Assembly (NCBI GenBank): GCA_963766445.1
Contig: CAVXZW010000014.1
Span: forward strand, 158,659 to 222,658
DNA from: JAICYJ01 sp963766445
GTDB taxonomy: Bacteria; Actinomycetota; Thermoleophilia; Gaiellales; JAICJC01
Direction: 5' to 3'
DNA: 64,000 nucleotides
The notes beneath the pieces are model-generated. The model was not told where the DNA came from and searched no databases. It was given only the letters and a program-made list of their open reading frames with translations. The translations under genes were made by a program, and so were the position numbers. Positions 28,060 through 35,491 of this stretch are shown piece after piece (positions within the stretch are counted from its first letter, which is position 1; each line of letters starts with the position of its first letter).

Positions 28060-28855
28060 GCGATGCCGTGCGGGCCGTCGACGCCGGCCTGCTGGAGCCG
28101 GCGCTGGCGCTCGCCCACGACGAGACGCTCGGGCGCGATCCCGGCGGTGCCACGCTGCTCTGTGGCGCACCCGGCCGGCGGTCGTGATCGGCCGCTTCCA
28201 GCGCGCCGACTGGGAGGTCGACCCGGCCGCCTGTGCCGAGCGCGGGGTGGGGGTGTGGCGGCGCTTCACCGGCGGCGGCGCGGTGTACCTCGACCAGGGC
28301 ACGCTCTGCATCGCGCTGGCGGCGCCGCCCCGGCCACCCCTGGTCACAGCTGGACGTGCCACGGATGTATGCGCCGCTGCTCGACGGCATCGTGCGCGCG
28401 TGCCACGCGCAGGGGGTCGAGCGCCGAGCGCGACGAACGCACCGTGCGCGTGGGTGGCCGCAAGGTCACCGGCATCGCCGCACATCACGGTCGTGGCGGC
28501 GTGCTGGTGCACGGCACGCTCCTGATCGACGCCGATCTGGAATCGTTGCGGGCATGCCTGGCGGGCCCTCGCGGCGGCGATCTGGGCGGTGCGCCGCGGC
28601 CGGCGCCGAGCCGCCCCGATCACGTCGCAAAACGTCGGCGGCGACGGCTGGGAGGCCGCGCTGATCGACGCCTTCGATGCGCGGCCGGAGTCGCTTGATG
28701 CCGACCGTATGGAGCGCGCCGCGACGCTCGCTGCCCAGAAATACCACGACCCGGCGTGGCACGCCGGGTCGTGGATGGAGCTGACTTCGCCCGAGCTACG
28801 GGCGCTGCTGGCGCCCGCTAGATCAGCGGGATCAGCTGGTTCAGCAAGTTCGTGA
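28056..28855 (+). pseudogene. lipoate--protein ligase A-like gene broken by at least four frameshifts
   Basis: Pieces of a biotin/lipoate ligase-fold protein occur in order but in changing frames: AHDETLGRDPGGATL, then VVIGRFQRADWEVD and RRFTGGGAVYLDQGTLCIAL, then VPRMYAPLLDGIVRACHAQGVE, then DERTVRVGGRKVTGIAAHHGRGGVLVHGTLLID, then EAALIDAFDARPESL and ALAAQKYHDPAW-type end. RRFTGGGAVYLD and GRKVTGIA are the substrate-binding motifs of LplA. Four breaks in 800 bp is denser than elsewhere, so this could be a true pseudogene or a badly read stretch. GTG 28056 overlaps the previous stop, and the 3' end overlaps the pilin gene. Confidence 0.75.
28744..28774. repeat. perfect 14-bp inverted repeat with a 3-base loop
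   Basis: Arms CCACGACCCGGCGT and ACGCCGGGTCGTGG flank GGC. It lies in the 3' part of the lipoate ligase remnant and could form a very stable hairpin. It may act as a terminator towards the convergent pilin gene or be a small palindromic repeat. Confidence 0.7.
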
Positions 28856-28976
28856 TCGACGACGTGAGCAGCGCGAGCGTGGCGACGATGGAGATCGTGA
28901 TCACGGTCAGCACGACCGCGTACTCCGCCATGGTCTGCCCGCGCTCCTCAGGAGCCAGTGCCTCTGGGTGGTTCAT
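28818..28976 (-). CDS. Flp-family type IVb pilin
   Basis: This 52-residue protein has a short basic/acidic leader (MNHPEALAPEER), a prepilin-type cleavage site at G/QTMAEYAVVLTVIT with the conserved Glu of Flp pilins, and one hydrophobic helix of about 25 residues. Flp pilins are processed by a TadV-type peptidase and polymerise into adhesive Tad pili. No other tad genes lie in the window. GGAGGAG is nine bases upstream of ATG 28976, a strong ribosome binding site unlike the leaderless neighbours. Confidence 0.85.
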   Translation of the reverse strand: MNHPEALAPEERGQTMAEYAVVLTVITISIVATLALLTSSITNLLNQLIPLI

Positions 28977-29098
28977 GGTCTTGGTCTCCTCCAAGCTTGC
29001 GTTCGGAGACGGCCACCCGCGATAAGAACCAATGAGTAGCGAACTGAATCGGGCAGACGCCTCCCGCTATTTATCGTCCGGAAGGGTGTCTCCGGGCT

Positions 29099-29115
29099 AT
29101 CCCCCTATGGGGGAT
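29099..29115. promoter_or_regulatory. short perfect palindrome upstream of the pilin gene
   Basis: ATCCCCC and GGGGGAT arms around TAT lie about 120 bp upstream of the pilin start and 15 bp after the stop of the gene behind it. It could be a terminator of the upstream gene or an operator for the pilin. Confidence 0.4.
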
Positions 29116-29130
29116 CTAACCCTGCCCCAA

Positions 29131-29424
29131 TCATTCGCGGAGAGCCGAGTTAGCGAGGCCCTGGCGGGCTTCGCTGACCAGCGTGACCGCCTCGGGGAAC
29201 AGCAGCCGGATCGCGTCTCGCACCTGCATCGCCTGCTGGTCAGGATCGCCGCTCAGCTCCAGCCGGCCGATCGCAGCCACGGTCATGCCGACCGCCAGGT
29301 TGATCGCCTGATCCGCGAACGCCACCTTCTGCTGCTGCTGGGCCTGCTCCATGAAGCCGGCCAGTTGCCGCTGGATCTCCTCGGGGTCACCGCCGCCGAA
29401 CATGGGAAATGGGAAGTCGCTCAT
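29131..29424 (-). CDS. hypothetical helical protein coupled to the E1 alpha gene
   Basis: The 97-residue protein has a Pro/Phe/Gly-rich start (MSDFPFPMFGGGDPEE) followed by amphipathic helices with a Gln-rich stretch (EQAQQQQKVAFADQ). I do not recognise a family. Its ATG overlaps the stop of the upstream dehydrogenase gene (ATGA), so the two are translated together. Confidence 0.6.
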   Translation of the reverse strand: MSDFPFPMFGGGDPEEIQRQLAGFMEQAQQQQKVAFADQAINLAVGMTVAAIGRLELSGDPDQQAMQVRDAIRLLFPEAVTLVSEARQGLANSALRE

Positions 29425-30456
29425 TCCTGGGACGATACCGCGTAGACGCCGTCCAGCACCGTGTCCGGGTCCGGCAGCGGGCTGGCCTCGGCGTCGGCCA
29501 CGCCCTTCTCGATGGTGGCGCGCACCTCGGCCTCGATCGCGGCCTGCTCGTCGTCTGTCAGTTCCTGGTTCACCTGCAGCCACGCCCGGTACCGGTCGAC
29601 CGGGTCGCGCGCCGTGAACTCCTCCACCAGGCTCCTGGGGACGTACGCGGCGTCATCGTGGACGGCGTGGCCCTCCATCCGCAGCGTGATCAGCTCGAGC
29701 AGCGTGGGGCCGCCGCCCGGCGCGTGCCTTCTCGATCGCGCGGGCCGCCTCGCGGTAGACGGTCAGCACGTCGGTGCCGTCGACGACGATGCCCTCGAAG
29801 CCGTAGGCGGGCCCGCGGTCGGCGAGGTGCTCGCACGCGAACGACAGCGAGTTGGGCGTCGAGTATGCGTACTGGTTGTTGTCAATGATGTAGACGATCG
29901 GCAGGCCCCGCACGCCGGCCAGGTTCATCGACTCGTGCATGTCGCCGCGCGCGGCGGCGCCGTCGCCGCACCAGCCGACCGCAACCCGCGGCTCGCGGCG
30001 CAGCTGGAAGGCCAGCGCCATGCCGGTGATGACGGGGATCATGGCCGGCAGGTGGCTGACGCCGGCCAGCAGGCCCACCCCGGGAGAGAAGTCGTTGGTG
30101 CGCAGGTTCGAGTCGCGACCGCCGGTGGCGCCGCCGGAGCGGCCCATGTACTGGCAGAAGAGCGCGGCCGGGTCGACGCCGCGGACGACGTGCACGCCCA
30201 TGTTGCGGTGCAGCGGCGACGCCACATCGTCCTCGCCCATCGCGCTGGCGACGCCCACCGACGCCGCCTCGTTGCCGCGGCCCGTGTAGTAGCTGCCGGG
30301 CAGGCGGCCGGCCTTGAACAGCAGGTTGCCGCGCTCCTCGATCGTGCGCGTAGCCAGCATGTCGCGGTAGAGGCGGAGCAGGCGCCCGCGGTCGAGGCCG
30401 GCTTGCGACGCGTCGGTCGCGGACAGGACGGGCTCGGCTTGGCGGATCGCGGACAT
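29421..30456 (-). CDS. thiamine-dependent dehydrogenase E1 component, alpha subunit (pyruvate/2-oxoacid type; one frameshift)
   Basis: The E1 alpha subunit binds thiamine diphosphate and decarboxylates pyruvate or another 2-oxoacid. Visible are FKAGRLPGSYYTGRGNEAA, the SPLHRNMG region, and the TPP motif GDGAAARGDMHESMNLAGV...DNNQYAYST. After a one-base frame change near 29720 the C-terminus continues with LRMEGHAVHDDAAYVP. Total about 344 residues, as expected. No beta subunit, E2 or E3 gene lies in the window, so the partner is elsewhere. TATCCT lies ten bases upstream of ATG 30456. Confidence 0.85.
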
Positions 30457-30466
30457 GGTGCGGTGC

Positions 30467-30472
30467 AGGATA
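30467..30472 (-). promoter_or_regulatory. -10 element (TATCCT) of the E1 alpha gene
   Basis: TATCCT ends ten bases before ATG 30456, giving a leaderless or near-leaderless transcript. Confidence 0.45.
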
Positions 30473-30486
30473 CCGGTGTCGAAGGG

Positions 30487-30810
30487 CTAAACGCCGCGAT
30501 CGGCGGCCACGTACGTACCCAGCCGGGCCAGGCGATCGTCCCACTCGCCGCCTGCCTGCACGATCCACGCCACCGCCTGCTCGAGCGGCTCGGGCGTGAC
30601 CGTGTAACGGATCTCGCGCCCCTCGCGGCGCGATGCCACCAGCCCGGCGGCCGCGAGCTGGGACAGGTGCTTGGCCACGGCCTGCCGGCTGATCGGCAGC
30701 TCGCGGGCCAGCTGGGTGGCGGTCGCGCCGGTTCCGCCCAGCAGACCGAGCATGCGCCGGCGGCTGGGGTCGGCCAGCGCCGAGAAGGTGGCGCCGATGG
30801 CGTCGCTCAT
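30487..30810 (-). CDS. ArsR-family transcriptional regulator
   Basis: The 107-residue winged-helix protein contains the typical ALADPSRRRMLGLL start, recognition helix SRQAVAKHLSQLAAAGLV and wing RREGREIRYTV. No metal-binding CxC motif is present, matching the subclass that is paired with SRPBCC/AHSA1 proteins. Its start overlaps the stop of an SRPBCC remnant just upstream (ATGA), consistent with that pairing, though the usual gene order is the reverse. Confidence 0.88.
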   Translation of the reverse strand: MSDAIGATFSALADPSRRRMLGLLGGTGATATQLARELPISRQAVAKHLSQLAAAGLVASRREGREIRYTVTPEPLEQAVAWIVQAGGEWDDRLARLGTYVAADRGV

Positions 30811-30947
30811 GCCGCCGCCAGCGCCTGCAGGTCGGTGCGGTGGGAGGGCCCTGCCAGCAGGTCGGAGAACGCATCGACCGTGATCAGCTCACGCTCGATC
30901 ACCGAGATACGCGATCCGTCGTGCTCCGGCGTCACCTCGATCTCGAA
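30807..30947 (-). pseudogene. 3' remnant of an SRPBCC/AHSA1-family gene
   Basis: Only the last 46 codons are left: FEIEVTPEHDGSRISVIERE and the tail HRTDLQALAAA, the end of an SRPBCC (START-like) domain of the AHSA1 type. The 5' part is missing: upstream, the sequence switches abruptly into the 3' end of an enoyl-CoA hydratase gene around the bases TTCGAG. This looks like a deletion joining two genes, or a misjoin in assembly. Confidence 0.6.
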
Positions 30948-31675
30948 TCCTCGGTGGCAGCGCAGGCGCGGCCGGCCTCGGATTCCGCGGCGAGCTGATC
31001 GGCGAAGCTGCGACCGGGCGCCTCGTGCATCAGCCGCTTGGCGTGGCCGATTGCGACCGTCGGTCCGGCCGCCAGCAGCTCGGCAAACGCCCGGCCTGCC
31101 ATCTCCAGCTCGGCTGCCGGCACCACCTCACCGACCAGACCGTGGCGCAGTGCCGTCGGTGCGTCCCACACCTCTCCCGTGTAGACCAGCCGCTTCGCGG
31201 CGTCGGGCCTGATCAGGCGCGGGTAGAGCCAGGTGCCGCCGGCATCCGGGCTGTAGCCGATCCAGGTGTAGGCGCAGGCCACCTTCGCCGCGTCGGAGGC
31301 GATCCGGAAGTCGCAGCAGCAGGCGAGGTCGAGGCCGGCGCCGACCGCGGCGCCGTTGAGCAGGGCGACGGTCGGCTTGGGCAGCCCGAACAGCTCCTGC
31401 ATCAGCGCGTGGGCGTTGGCCTCCCACCGGCGTCCCAGCTCGTCTGCCGCGGCACCCTCCACGCCGGCCCACTCGTCGACGTCCGCCCCGGCGCAGAAGC
31501 CCTTGCCGGCCCCGGTGACGACGACGCAGCGCACGTCAGGATCGGCAGCGGCGCCGGCGAGCGCAGCTCGAAGGGCCTCCAGCAGCGCCACGTCAAGCGC
31601 GTTGCGGCGGTCAGGCCGGTTGAGGGTGAGGGTGCGAACGCCCGCCGCATCGCGCTTCAAGACCAGGTCGGTCAC
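30932..31675 (-). CDS. enoyl-CoA hydratase/isomerase family protein, C-terminus replaced
   Basis: The 247-residue crotonase-fold protein has the oxyanion-hole motifs GFCAGADVDEW and GAAVGAGLDLACCCDFRIAS, and the C-terminal helix AAESEAGRACAATED. Family members normally continue with a phenylalanine and about 15 more residues of the form EGVxAFxEKR, but here the frame ends in SRSR at the junction with the SRPBCC remnant. The enzyme may still fold. GTG 31675 is preceded by TAGGGT six bases upstream. Confidence 0.85.
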   Translation of the reverse strand: MTDLVLKRDAAGVRTLTLNRPDRRNALDVALLEALRAALAGAAADPDVRCVVVTGAGKGFCAGADVDEWAGVEGAAADELGRRWEANAHALMQELFGLPKPTVALLNGAAVGAGLDLACCCDFRIASDAAKVACAYTWIGYSPDAGGTWLYPRLIRPDAAKRLVYTGEVWDAPTALRHGLVGEVVPAAELEMAGRAFAELLAAGPTVAIGHAKRLMHEAPGRSFADQLAAESEAGRACAATEDSRSR

Positions 31676-31681
31676 GCGGCA

Positions 31682-31687
31682 ACCCTA
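31682..31687 (-). promoter_or_regulatory. -10 element (TAGGGT) of the enoyl-CoA hydratase gene
   Basis: TAGGGT ends six bases before GTG 31675, with no Shine-Dalgarno between them. Confidence 0.5.
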
Positions 31688-31691
31688 CCAA

Positions 31692-31728
31692 GGCGCCCGC
31701 GGAAGGATCGAACCCACGGCCTCGGGGA
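31692..31728 (-). other. tRNA 3'-end-like fragment
   Basis: Read on the minus strand this stretch contains GGGTTCGATCC (T-loop consensus) followed by a possible acceptor strand GCGGGCGCC. The T stem pairs poorly and nothing upstream looks like a D arm or anticodon arm, so it is not a functional tRNA. It may be the residue of an attachment site or of a deleted tRNA gene. Confidence 0.35.
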
Positions 31729-31785
31729 ATCAGGGTGCGCGGCTGCCGTCGGTTTCGGCCTGGCGGGTACGGGAATCAGACGGCC

Positions 31786-32745
31786 ATGAGCTCGAGTTCG
31801 ACAGGTGCTCACGGAGCCGGCTATCCGGCGGGGCGAACAGGCGTGGCCGGCGATCGGATGCCGCTCGGCGCGGTGCTCAAGCGCACCGTCAGGGAGTTTC
31901 GCGAGGACAACGTCACCGACTGGGCGGCGGCGCTCACGTATTACGGCGTCCTGTCGATCTTTCCGGCGCTGATCGCGCTGATCTCGATCGTCGGCCTGGT
32001 CGGCCAGTCTGCGACCAGCACCCTGCTCGACAACCTCAGGGCGTTCACACCCGGCCCGGCCAGGGACATCCTCACCAACGCCGTCAACGAGCTCTCGAAG
32101 AACCGGAGCACGGGCGGAGTCCTGTTCGTCGTCGGCCTGGTGCTGGCCGTCTGGTCGGCCAGCGGCTACGTGGCCGCGTTCATGCGAGCGGCGAACGCGA
32201 TCTGGGACGCGCCCGAAGGCAGGCCGATCTGGAAGACGGTCGGGCTGCGCATCGGCGTGACCGTGATCACGCTGATCGTGCTGGCGATCGGCGCGGTGAT
32301 CGTGGTCGTGACCGGACCGGTGGCGCAGCGGGTGGGAGACCTGCTCGGGCTCGGCAGCGCAGCGGTGACCGCCTGGGAGATCGCCAAGTGGCCCGTGCTC
32401 GTCGCCCTGCTGGCACTGCTCCTGTCCGTGCTGTACTACGCGGCTCCCAACGTCCGCCAGCCGGGGTTCCGCTGGGTCACGCCCGGCGGCGTGCTGGCGA
32501 TCGTGTTGTGGGTGGTGGCGTCGGCGGTCTTCGCCCTCTACGTCGCCACCTTCGCGTCGTACAACAAGACCTACGGCGCCCTGGGCGGTGTGATCGTGTT
32601 CCTGATCTGGCTGTGGGTGTCGAACATCGCCATCCTGCTCGGTGCCGAGTTCAATGCCGAGCTCGAGCGCCAGCGACAGATCCGTGACGGCCACCCGCCC
32701 GACGAGGAGCCGTTCCTGCCACTGCGTGACGAGCCCGCGGGCTAG
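31786..32745 (+). CDS. YihY/BrkB family inner membrane protein
   Basis: The 319-residue protein has six predicted membrane helices and the family signature WAAALTYYGVLSIFPALIAL near the N-terminus, then AVWSASGYVAAFMRAANAIWD, LYYAAPNVRQPGFRWVTPG and YGALGGVIVFLIWLWVSN. The family was once annotated as ribonuclease BN but is now regarded as membrane proteins of uncertain, perhaps transport, function. The start is ATG 31786, with no strong Shine-Dalgarno. Confidence 0.9.
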   Translation: MSSSSTGAHGAGYPAGRTGVAGDRMPLGAVLKRTVREFREDNVTDWAAALTYYGVLSIFPALIALISIVGLVGQSATSTLLDNLRAFTPGPARDILTNAVNELSKNRSTGGVLFVVGLVLAVWSASGYVAAFMRAANAIWDAPEGRPIWKTVGLRIGVTVITLIVLAIGAVIVVVTGPVAQRVGDLLGLGSAAVTAWEIAKWPVLVALLALLLSVLYYAAPNVRQPGFRWVTPGGVLAIVLWVVASAVFALYVATFASYNKTYGALGGVIVFLIWLWVSNIAILLGAEFNAELERQRQIRDGHPPDEEPFLPLRDEPAG

Positions 32746-32755
32746 TTCCAGCGCT

Positions 32756-33193
32756 TCAGCGGAGGTCCTCGACCAGCCCGATGATGAGGCCGTCGGGGCC
32801 GCGGACGTAGCAGTACCGGTAGATGTCCGCGTACTGCGCCACCTCGCCCACGAGCTCGGCACCGTGGGCGCGCAGGCGGTCGAGGACGTCGTTTACGGCG
32901 TCGACCGCGAACGTGAGGCGAGGGATGCCCGGGGTGTTCACCGGCGCCCTCGGCGCAGTGCCGGTGGCAACCGGCGAGTGGAACGTCGACAGCTCGACCC
33001 GGCCGTTCCCGTCCGGGGTGCGCATGAAGGCGAGGTCCGCTCGGACGCCGTCCAGCCCCACGAGCTGGTCCACCCATTCACCCTCGACCGTTGCCTCGCC
33101 CTCCAGTTCCAGGCCCAGCTCGAGGAAGAAGGCGATGGCAGCCGGGAGATCCTCGACCACAACGCCGACGTGATCCATCCGGTGGACCGTCAC
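32756..33193 (-). CDS. VOC-family (glyoxalase/dioxygenase superfamily) protein
   Basis: The 145-residue protein is built of paired beta-alpha-beta-beta-beta modules: MDHVGVVVEDLPAAIAFFLE at the start (His metal ligand), then LTFAVDAVNDVLDRLRAHGAE and YVRGPDGLIIGLVE, whose E is a likely metal ligand. Enzymes of this superfamily include lactoylglutathione lyase and methylmalonyl-CoA epimerase. The sequence does not identify one. GTG 33193 is preceded by TACACT seven bases upstream. Confidence 0.82.
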   Translation of the reverse strand: MTVHRMDHVGVVVEDLPAAIAFFLELGLELEGEATVEGEWVDQLVGLDGVRADLAFMRTPDGNGRVELSTFHSPVATGTAPRAPVNTPGIPRLTFAVDAVNDVLDRLRAHGAELVGEVAQYADIYRYCYVRGPDGLIIGLVEDLR

Positions 33194-33200
33194 GCCGCGC

Positions 33201-33206
33201 AGTGTA
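33201..33206 (-). promoter_or_regulatory. -10 element (TACACT) of the VOC gene
   Basis: TACACT ends seven bases before GTG 33193. Confidence 0.5.
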
Positions 33207-33286
33207 GGGAACGCAGGATCCCTGCCGTTGAACCACCACCGGCCGTCGAGGTTGTCGGAGGCACCTGAGCACGCGAGACTAGGGCT

Positions 33287-33726
33287 GTGGCGCGGCACCG
33301 CCTCCCCTCAGGAACGGTCACCTTTCTCTTCACCGACATCGAGGGCTCGACGCGGCTCTTGAACGAGCTCGGGGAGCAGTACGCCGACGTGCTCGCGGAG
33401 CACCGGCGCGCACTCCGCGAGGCGTTCGAGCGACACGGAGGCGTCGAGGTCGACACGGCTGTCGCGCTGACCCGGGGGGAACCGGCCGTAGCCACGCAAC
33501 TGCTGGGAAGCCCGGCCGGCTGAGGGCAGAGGTAGGGTCCCCGGAGGGCTACTACAAGATCGGCGACGAGACTCGCAAGCAAACGCTCGAAACCGCTCGC
33601 CAACTGCTCGGCGAGCCCGCCTTCGCCACGGTCATGGCGGAGGGCGAGAGCTTGTCGCTCGAGAAGCTCACTGACGCGAGCGGCCCTCGTGGTCTGACGT
33701 CGCCGGGCTGGCTCGCGTTTCCGTGA
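33287..33726 (+). pseudogene. remnant of a class III adenylate cyclase/ATPase/TPR regulator with internal deletion
   Basis: The 5' part encodes LPSGTVTFLFTDIEGSTRLL and RHGGVEVDT, the first third of a class III nucleotide cyclase domain. After VDT the similarity stops. From about 33550, in another frame, the sequence encodes TARQLLGEPAFATVMAEGESLSLEKL, the typical C-terminal end of the large cyclase-AAA-TPR proteins of actinomycetes. About 900 residues in between are absent. The stop codon abuts the 3' end of the tRNA-Lys gene. This is either a decayed gene or an assembly join. Confidence 0.65.
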
Positions 33727-33799
33727 TGGGCCGTATAGGGATCGAACCTATGACCTTGGGATTAAAGTTCCCCTGCTCTACCAGCTGAGCTAACGGCCC
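33727..33799 (-). tRNA. tRNA-Lys (anticodon UUU), unusual anticodon loop
   Basis: A 73-nt cloverleaf without encoded CCA: acceptor GGGCCGT/ACGGCCC, D arm GCTC/GAGC, T arm ATAGG-TTCGATC-CCTAT, all fully paired. The anticodon stem is GGGGA/TCCCA with the loop ACTTTAA, which puts TTT at positions 34-36 (Lys). Position 33 is C instead of the near-universal U, and 27/43 mispair (G-A). A normal tRNA-Lys would read CTTTTAA, so a local sequence error is possible. Confidence 0.85.
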
Positions 33800-33864
33800 C
33801 GGCGGGGCAGTGTACCCGTACCGGGTGCCGCGGGATGCCAGCCGCCCGGGCCGCGGGAAGTCGC

Positions 33865-33870
33865 TAGGCT
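33865..33870 (+). promoter_or_regulatory. -10 element (TAGGCT) of the M42 peptidase gene
   Basis: TAGGCT ends nine bases before ATG 33880. Confidence 0.5.
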
Positions 33871-33879
33871 GCGCGGCTC

Positions 33880-34932
33880 ATGCGCGACAAGTCGGCCACA
33901 TTTTTCCGCCAGCTGCTCGAGACGCCCGGCCCCACCGGCGACGAGCGGGCGGTGGCCCGCGTCTGGCGCGGGTACGCGGAGGGCTTCGCCGAGGTCAGCC
34001 ACGACGCGCTGGGCTCCAGCCACGCCAGCGTCAATGGGGAGGGCGCGCCGCACCTGGCGATCGTCGGCCACATCGACGAGATCGCTCTGGTGGTCAACCA
34101 CATCGACGACCAGGGATTCGTCTGGTTCGGCGGCGTCGGCGGATGGGATCCCGAGGTGCTGGTCGGCCAGCGTGTGCGGATCCTGGCCGGCGAGGGGCCG
34201 GTGCCCGGCGTCGTCGGGAAGAAGGCCCGCCACCAGCAGACCCAGGAGGACCGCGAGAAGCCGTCCAAGCTCGAGGACTTGTGGATCGACGTCGGGGCCG
34301 TCGATGCCGACGCCGCCCGCGAACGGGTTCGGGTCGGCGACCTGGCCGTCCTCGAGCAGCCGGTGGTCGACCTGGACGGTGGGCGGATGGTCAGCCGGGC
34401 CTGCGACAACCGCTGCGGCGCCTTCGTGGCCGCCGAGGCCGCCCGCCTCTACGCCGAGTCACCGGGCGCGGCCCGGTTGACCGGAGTGGCCAGCGTGGCG
34501 GAGGAGACGACGTTCGCCGGCGCCTACACGAGCGCCTTCTCGCTGGCCCCCGACCTGGCCATCGCCGTCGACGTGACCAACGTCAGCGACCACCCCACGA
34601 CGTCCAAGGAGAAGCTGGGCGCGGTGGCCGTGGGCAAGGGCCCGGCTCTGGCCCGCGGCGCCGGGGTGCACCCGGTGCTGTTCGACCTGCTGCGAGAGAC
34701 CGCCGACGCGGAGGGCATCCCGATCCAGGTGGAGCCGACGGGCGGCCACTCGGGAACCGACGCCGACGCCGTCCATCTGTCTCGAGGCGGCATCCCGAGC
34801 GCAGTGGTCAGCATCCCTCTGCGCTACATGCACTCCCCCAACGAGCTCCTGCAGGTCGACGACCTGGTCGCCTGCGCGGCGTTGATCGCGGCCTTCGCAC
34901 GCCGGCTCGACGGTCCGATCACCGCCGAGTAG
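33880..34932 (+). CDS. M42 family metallopeptidase (glutamyl aminopeptidase/FrvX-like)
   Basis: The 350-residue cytosolic peptidase carries the co-catalytic zinc ligands of family M42: VGHIDEIALVV (His and Asp), RACDNRCGAF (bridging Asp), SVAEETTFAGA (catalytic and ligand Glu pair), AIAVDVTN (Asp) and MHSPNE (final His). It removes N-terminal residues from short peptides, probably as a large oligomer. The length matches the family. It is monocistronic, with TAGGCT just upstream. Confidence 0.9.
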   Translation: MRDKSATFFRQLLETPGPTGDERAVARVWRGYAEGFAEVSHDALGSSHASVNGEGAPHLAIVGHIDEIALVVNHIDDQGFVWFGGVGGWDPEVLVGQRVRILAGEGPVPGVVGKKARHQQTQEDREKPSKLEDLWIDVGAVDADAARERVRVGDLAVLEQPVVDLDGGRMVSRACDNRCGAFVAAEAARLYAESPGAARLTGVASVAEETTFAGAYTSAFSLAPDLAIAVDVTNVSDHPTTSKEKLGAVAVGKGPALARGAGVHPVLFDLLRETADAEGIPIQVEPTGGHSGTDADAVHLSRGGIPSAVVSIPLRYMHSPNELLQVDDLVACAALIAAFARRLDGPITAE

Positions 34933-34948
34933 TCGTACCATACGGGCC

Positions 34949-35491
34949 ATGTCCCGCCGTGCCCTGACGGTGGCCGTGCTGACGGCCGGCACCGTGCTCC
35001 TGGTCAGCACCGTTCTGTACGGGCGAAGCAACACCGCCGCCCTCGACAACCCGGCGAATCCCGGCCGGCAGACAGCGCAGAGCTTCAAGCCATATGCGGC
35101 TCCGCAGTTCAGCGGCAGGACGCTCGACGGGGCCACCGTCTCGCTGGCGGACTACCGCGGCAAGACGGTCGTCGTCAACTTCTTCGCCGACTGGTGCACG
35201 CCCTGTGCCGAGGAGGCGCCGGAGCTGTCGGCGTTCGCATCCCGGCTCGGCCCCAGCACGGTGATGCTCTCGGTCGCCCGCGAGTCCGACCGTGCCGGCG
35301 CCCGGGCCTTCGCCCGCCGCCACCACATGGACTGGACGGTGCTGTTCGACGGCGACGACTCCCTGACCCGCGCCTTCCGGCTGGTCGGCCAGCCCGCCAC
35401 CTTCGTCATCGACGGCCGCGGCGAGGTCGTGTTCGCGAAGCTGGGCCCGGTCACCGAGCAGGCTCTGGCCGGCGCCGTCGCCCGGGCATGA
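34949..35491 (+). CDS. TlpA-like thiol:disulfide oxidoreductase, membrane-anchored
   Basis: The 180-residue protein has an N-terminal membrane anchor (LTVAVLTAGTVLLVSTVLYG), then a thioredoxin fold with active site WCTPC, the preceding GKTVVVNFFAD, and the cis-proline QPATFVIDG. It probably reduces or exchanges disulfides outside the membrane, receiving electrons from CcdA encoded next (ATGA overlap). Such pairs serve cytochrome c maturation, which fits the cytochrome c genes in the window. Confidence 0.9.
   Translation: MSRRALTVAVLTAGTVLLVSTVLYGRSNTAALDNPANPGRQTAQSFKPYAAPQFSGRTLDGATVSLADYRGKTVVVNFFADWCTPCAEEAPELSAFASRLGPSTVMLSVARESDRAGARAFARRHHMDWTVLFDGDDSLTRAFRLVGQPATFVIDGRGEVVFAKLGPVTEQALAGAVARA

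Noticed and set aside
30800..33800. Prophage or genomic island
   Set aside because: No integrase, phage structural gene, toxin-antitoxin pair or base-composition change is visible. Only remnants and a tRNA are present.
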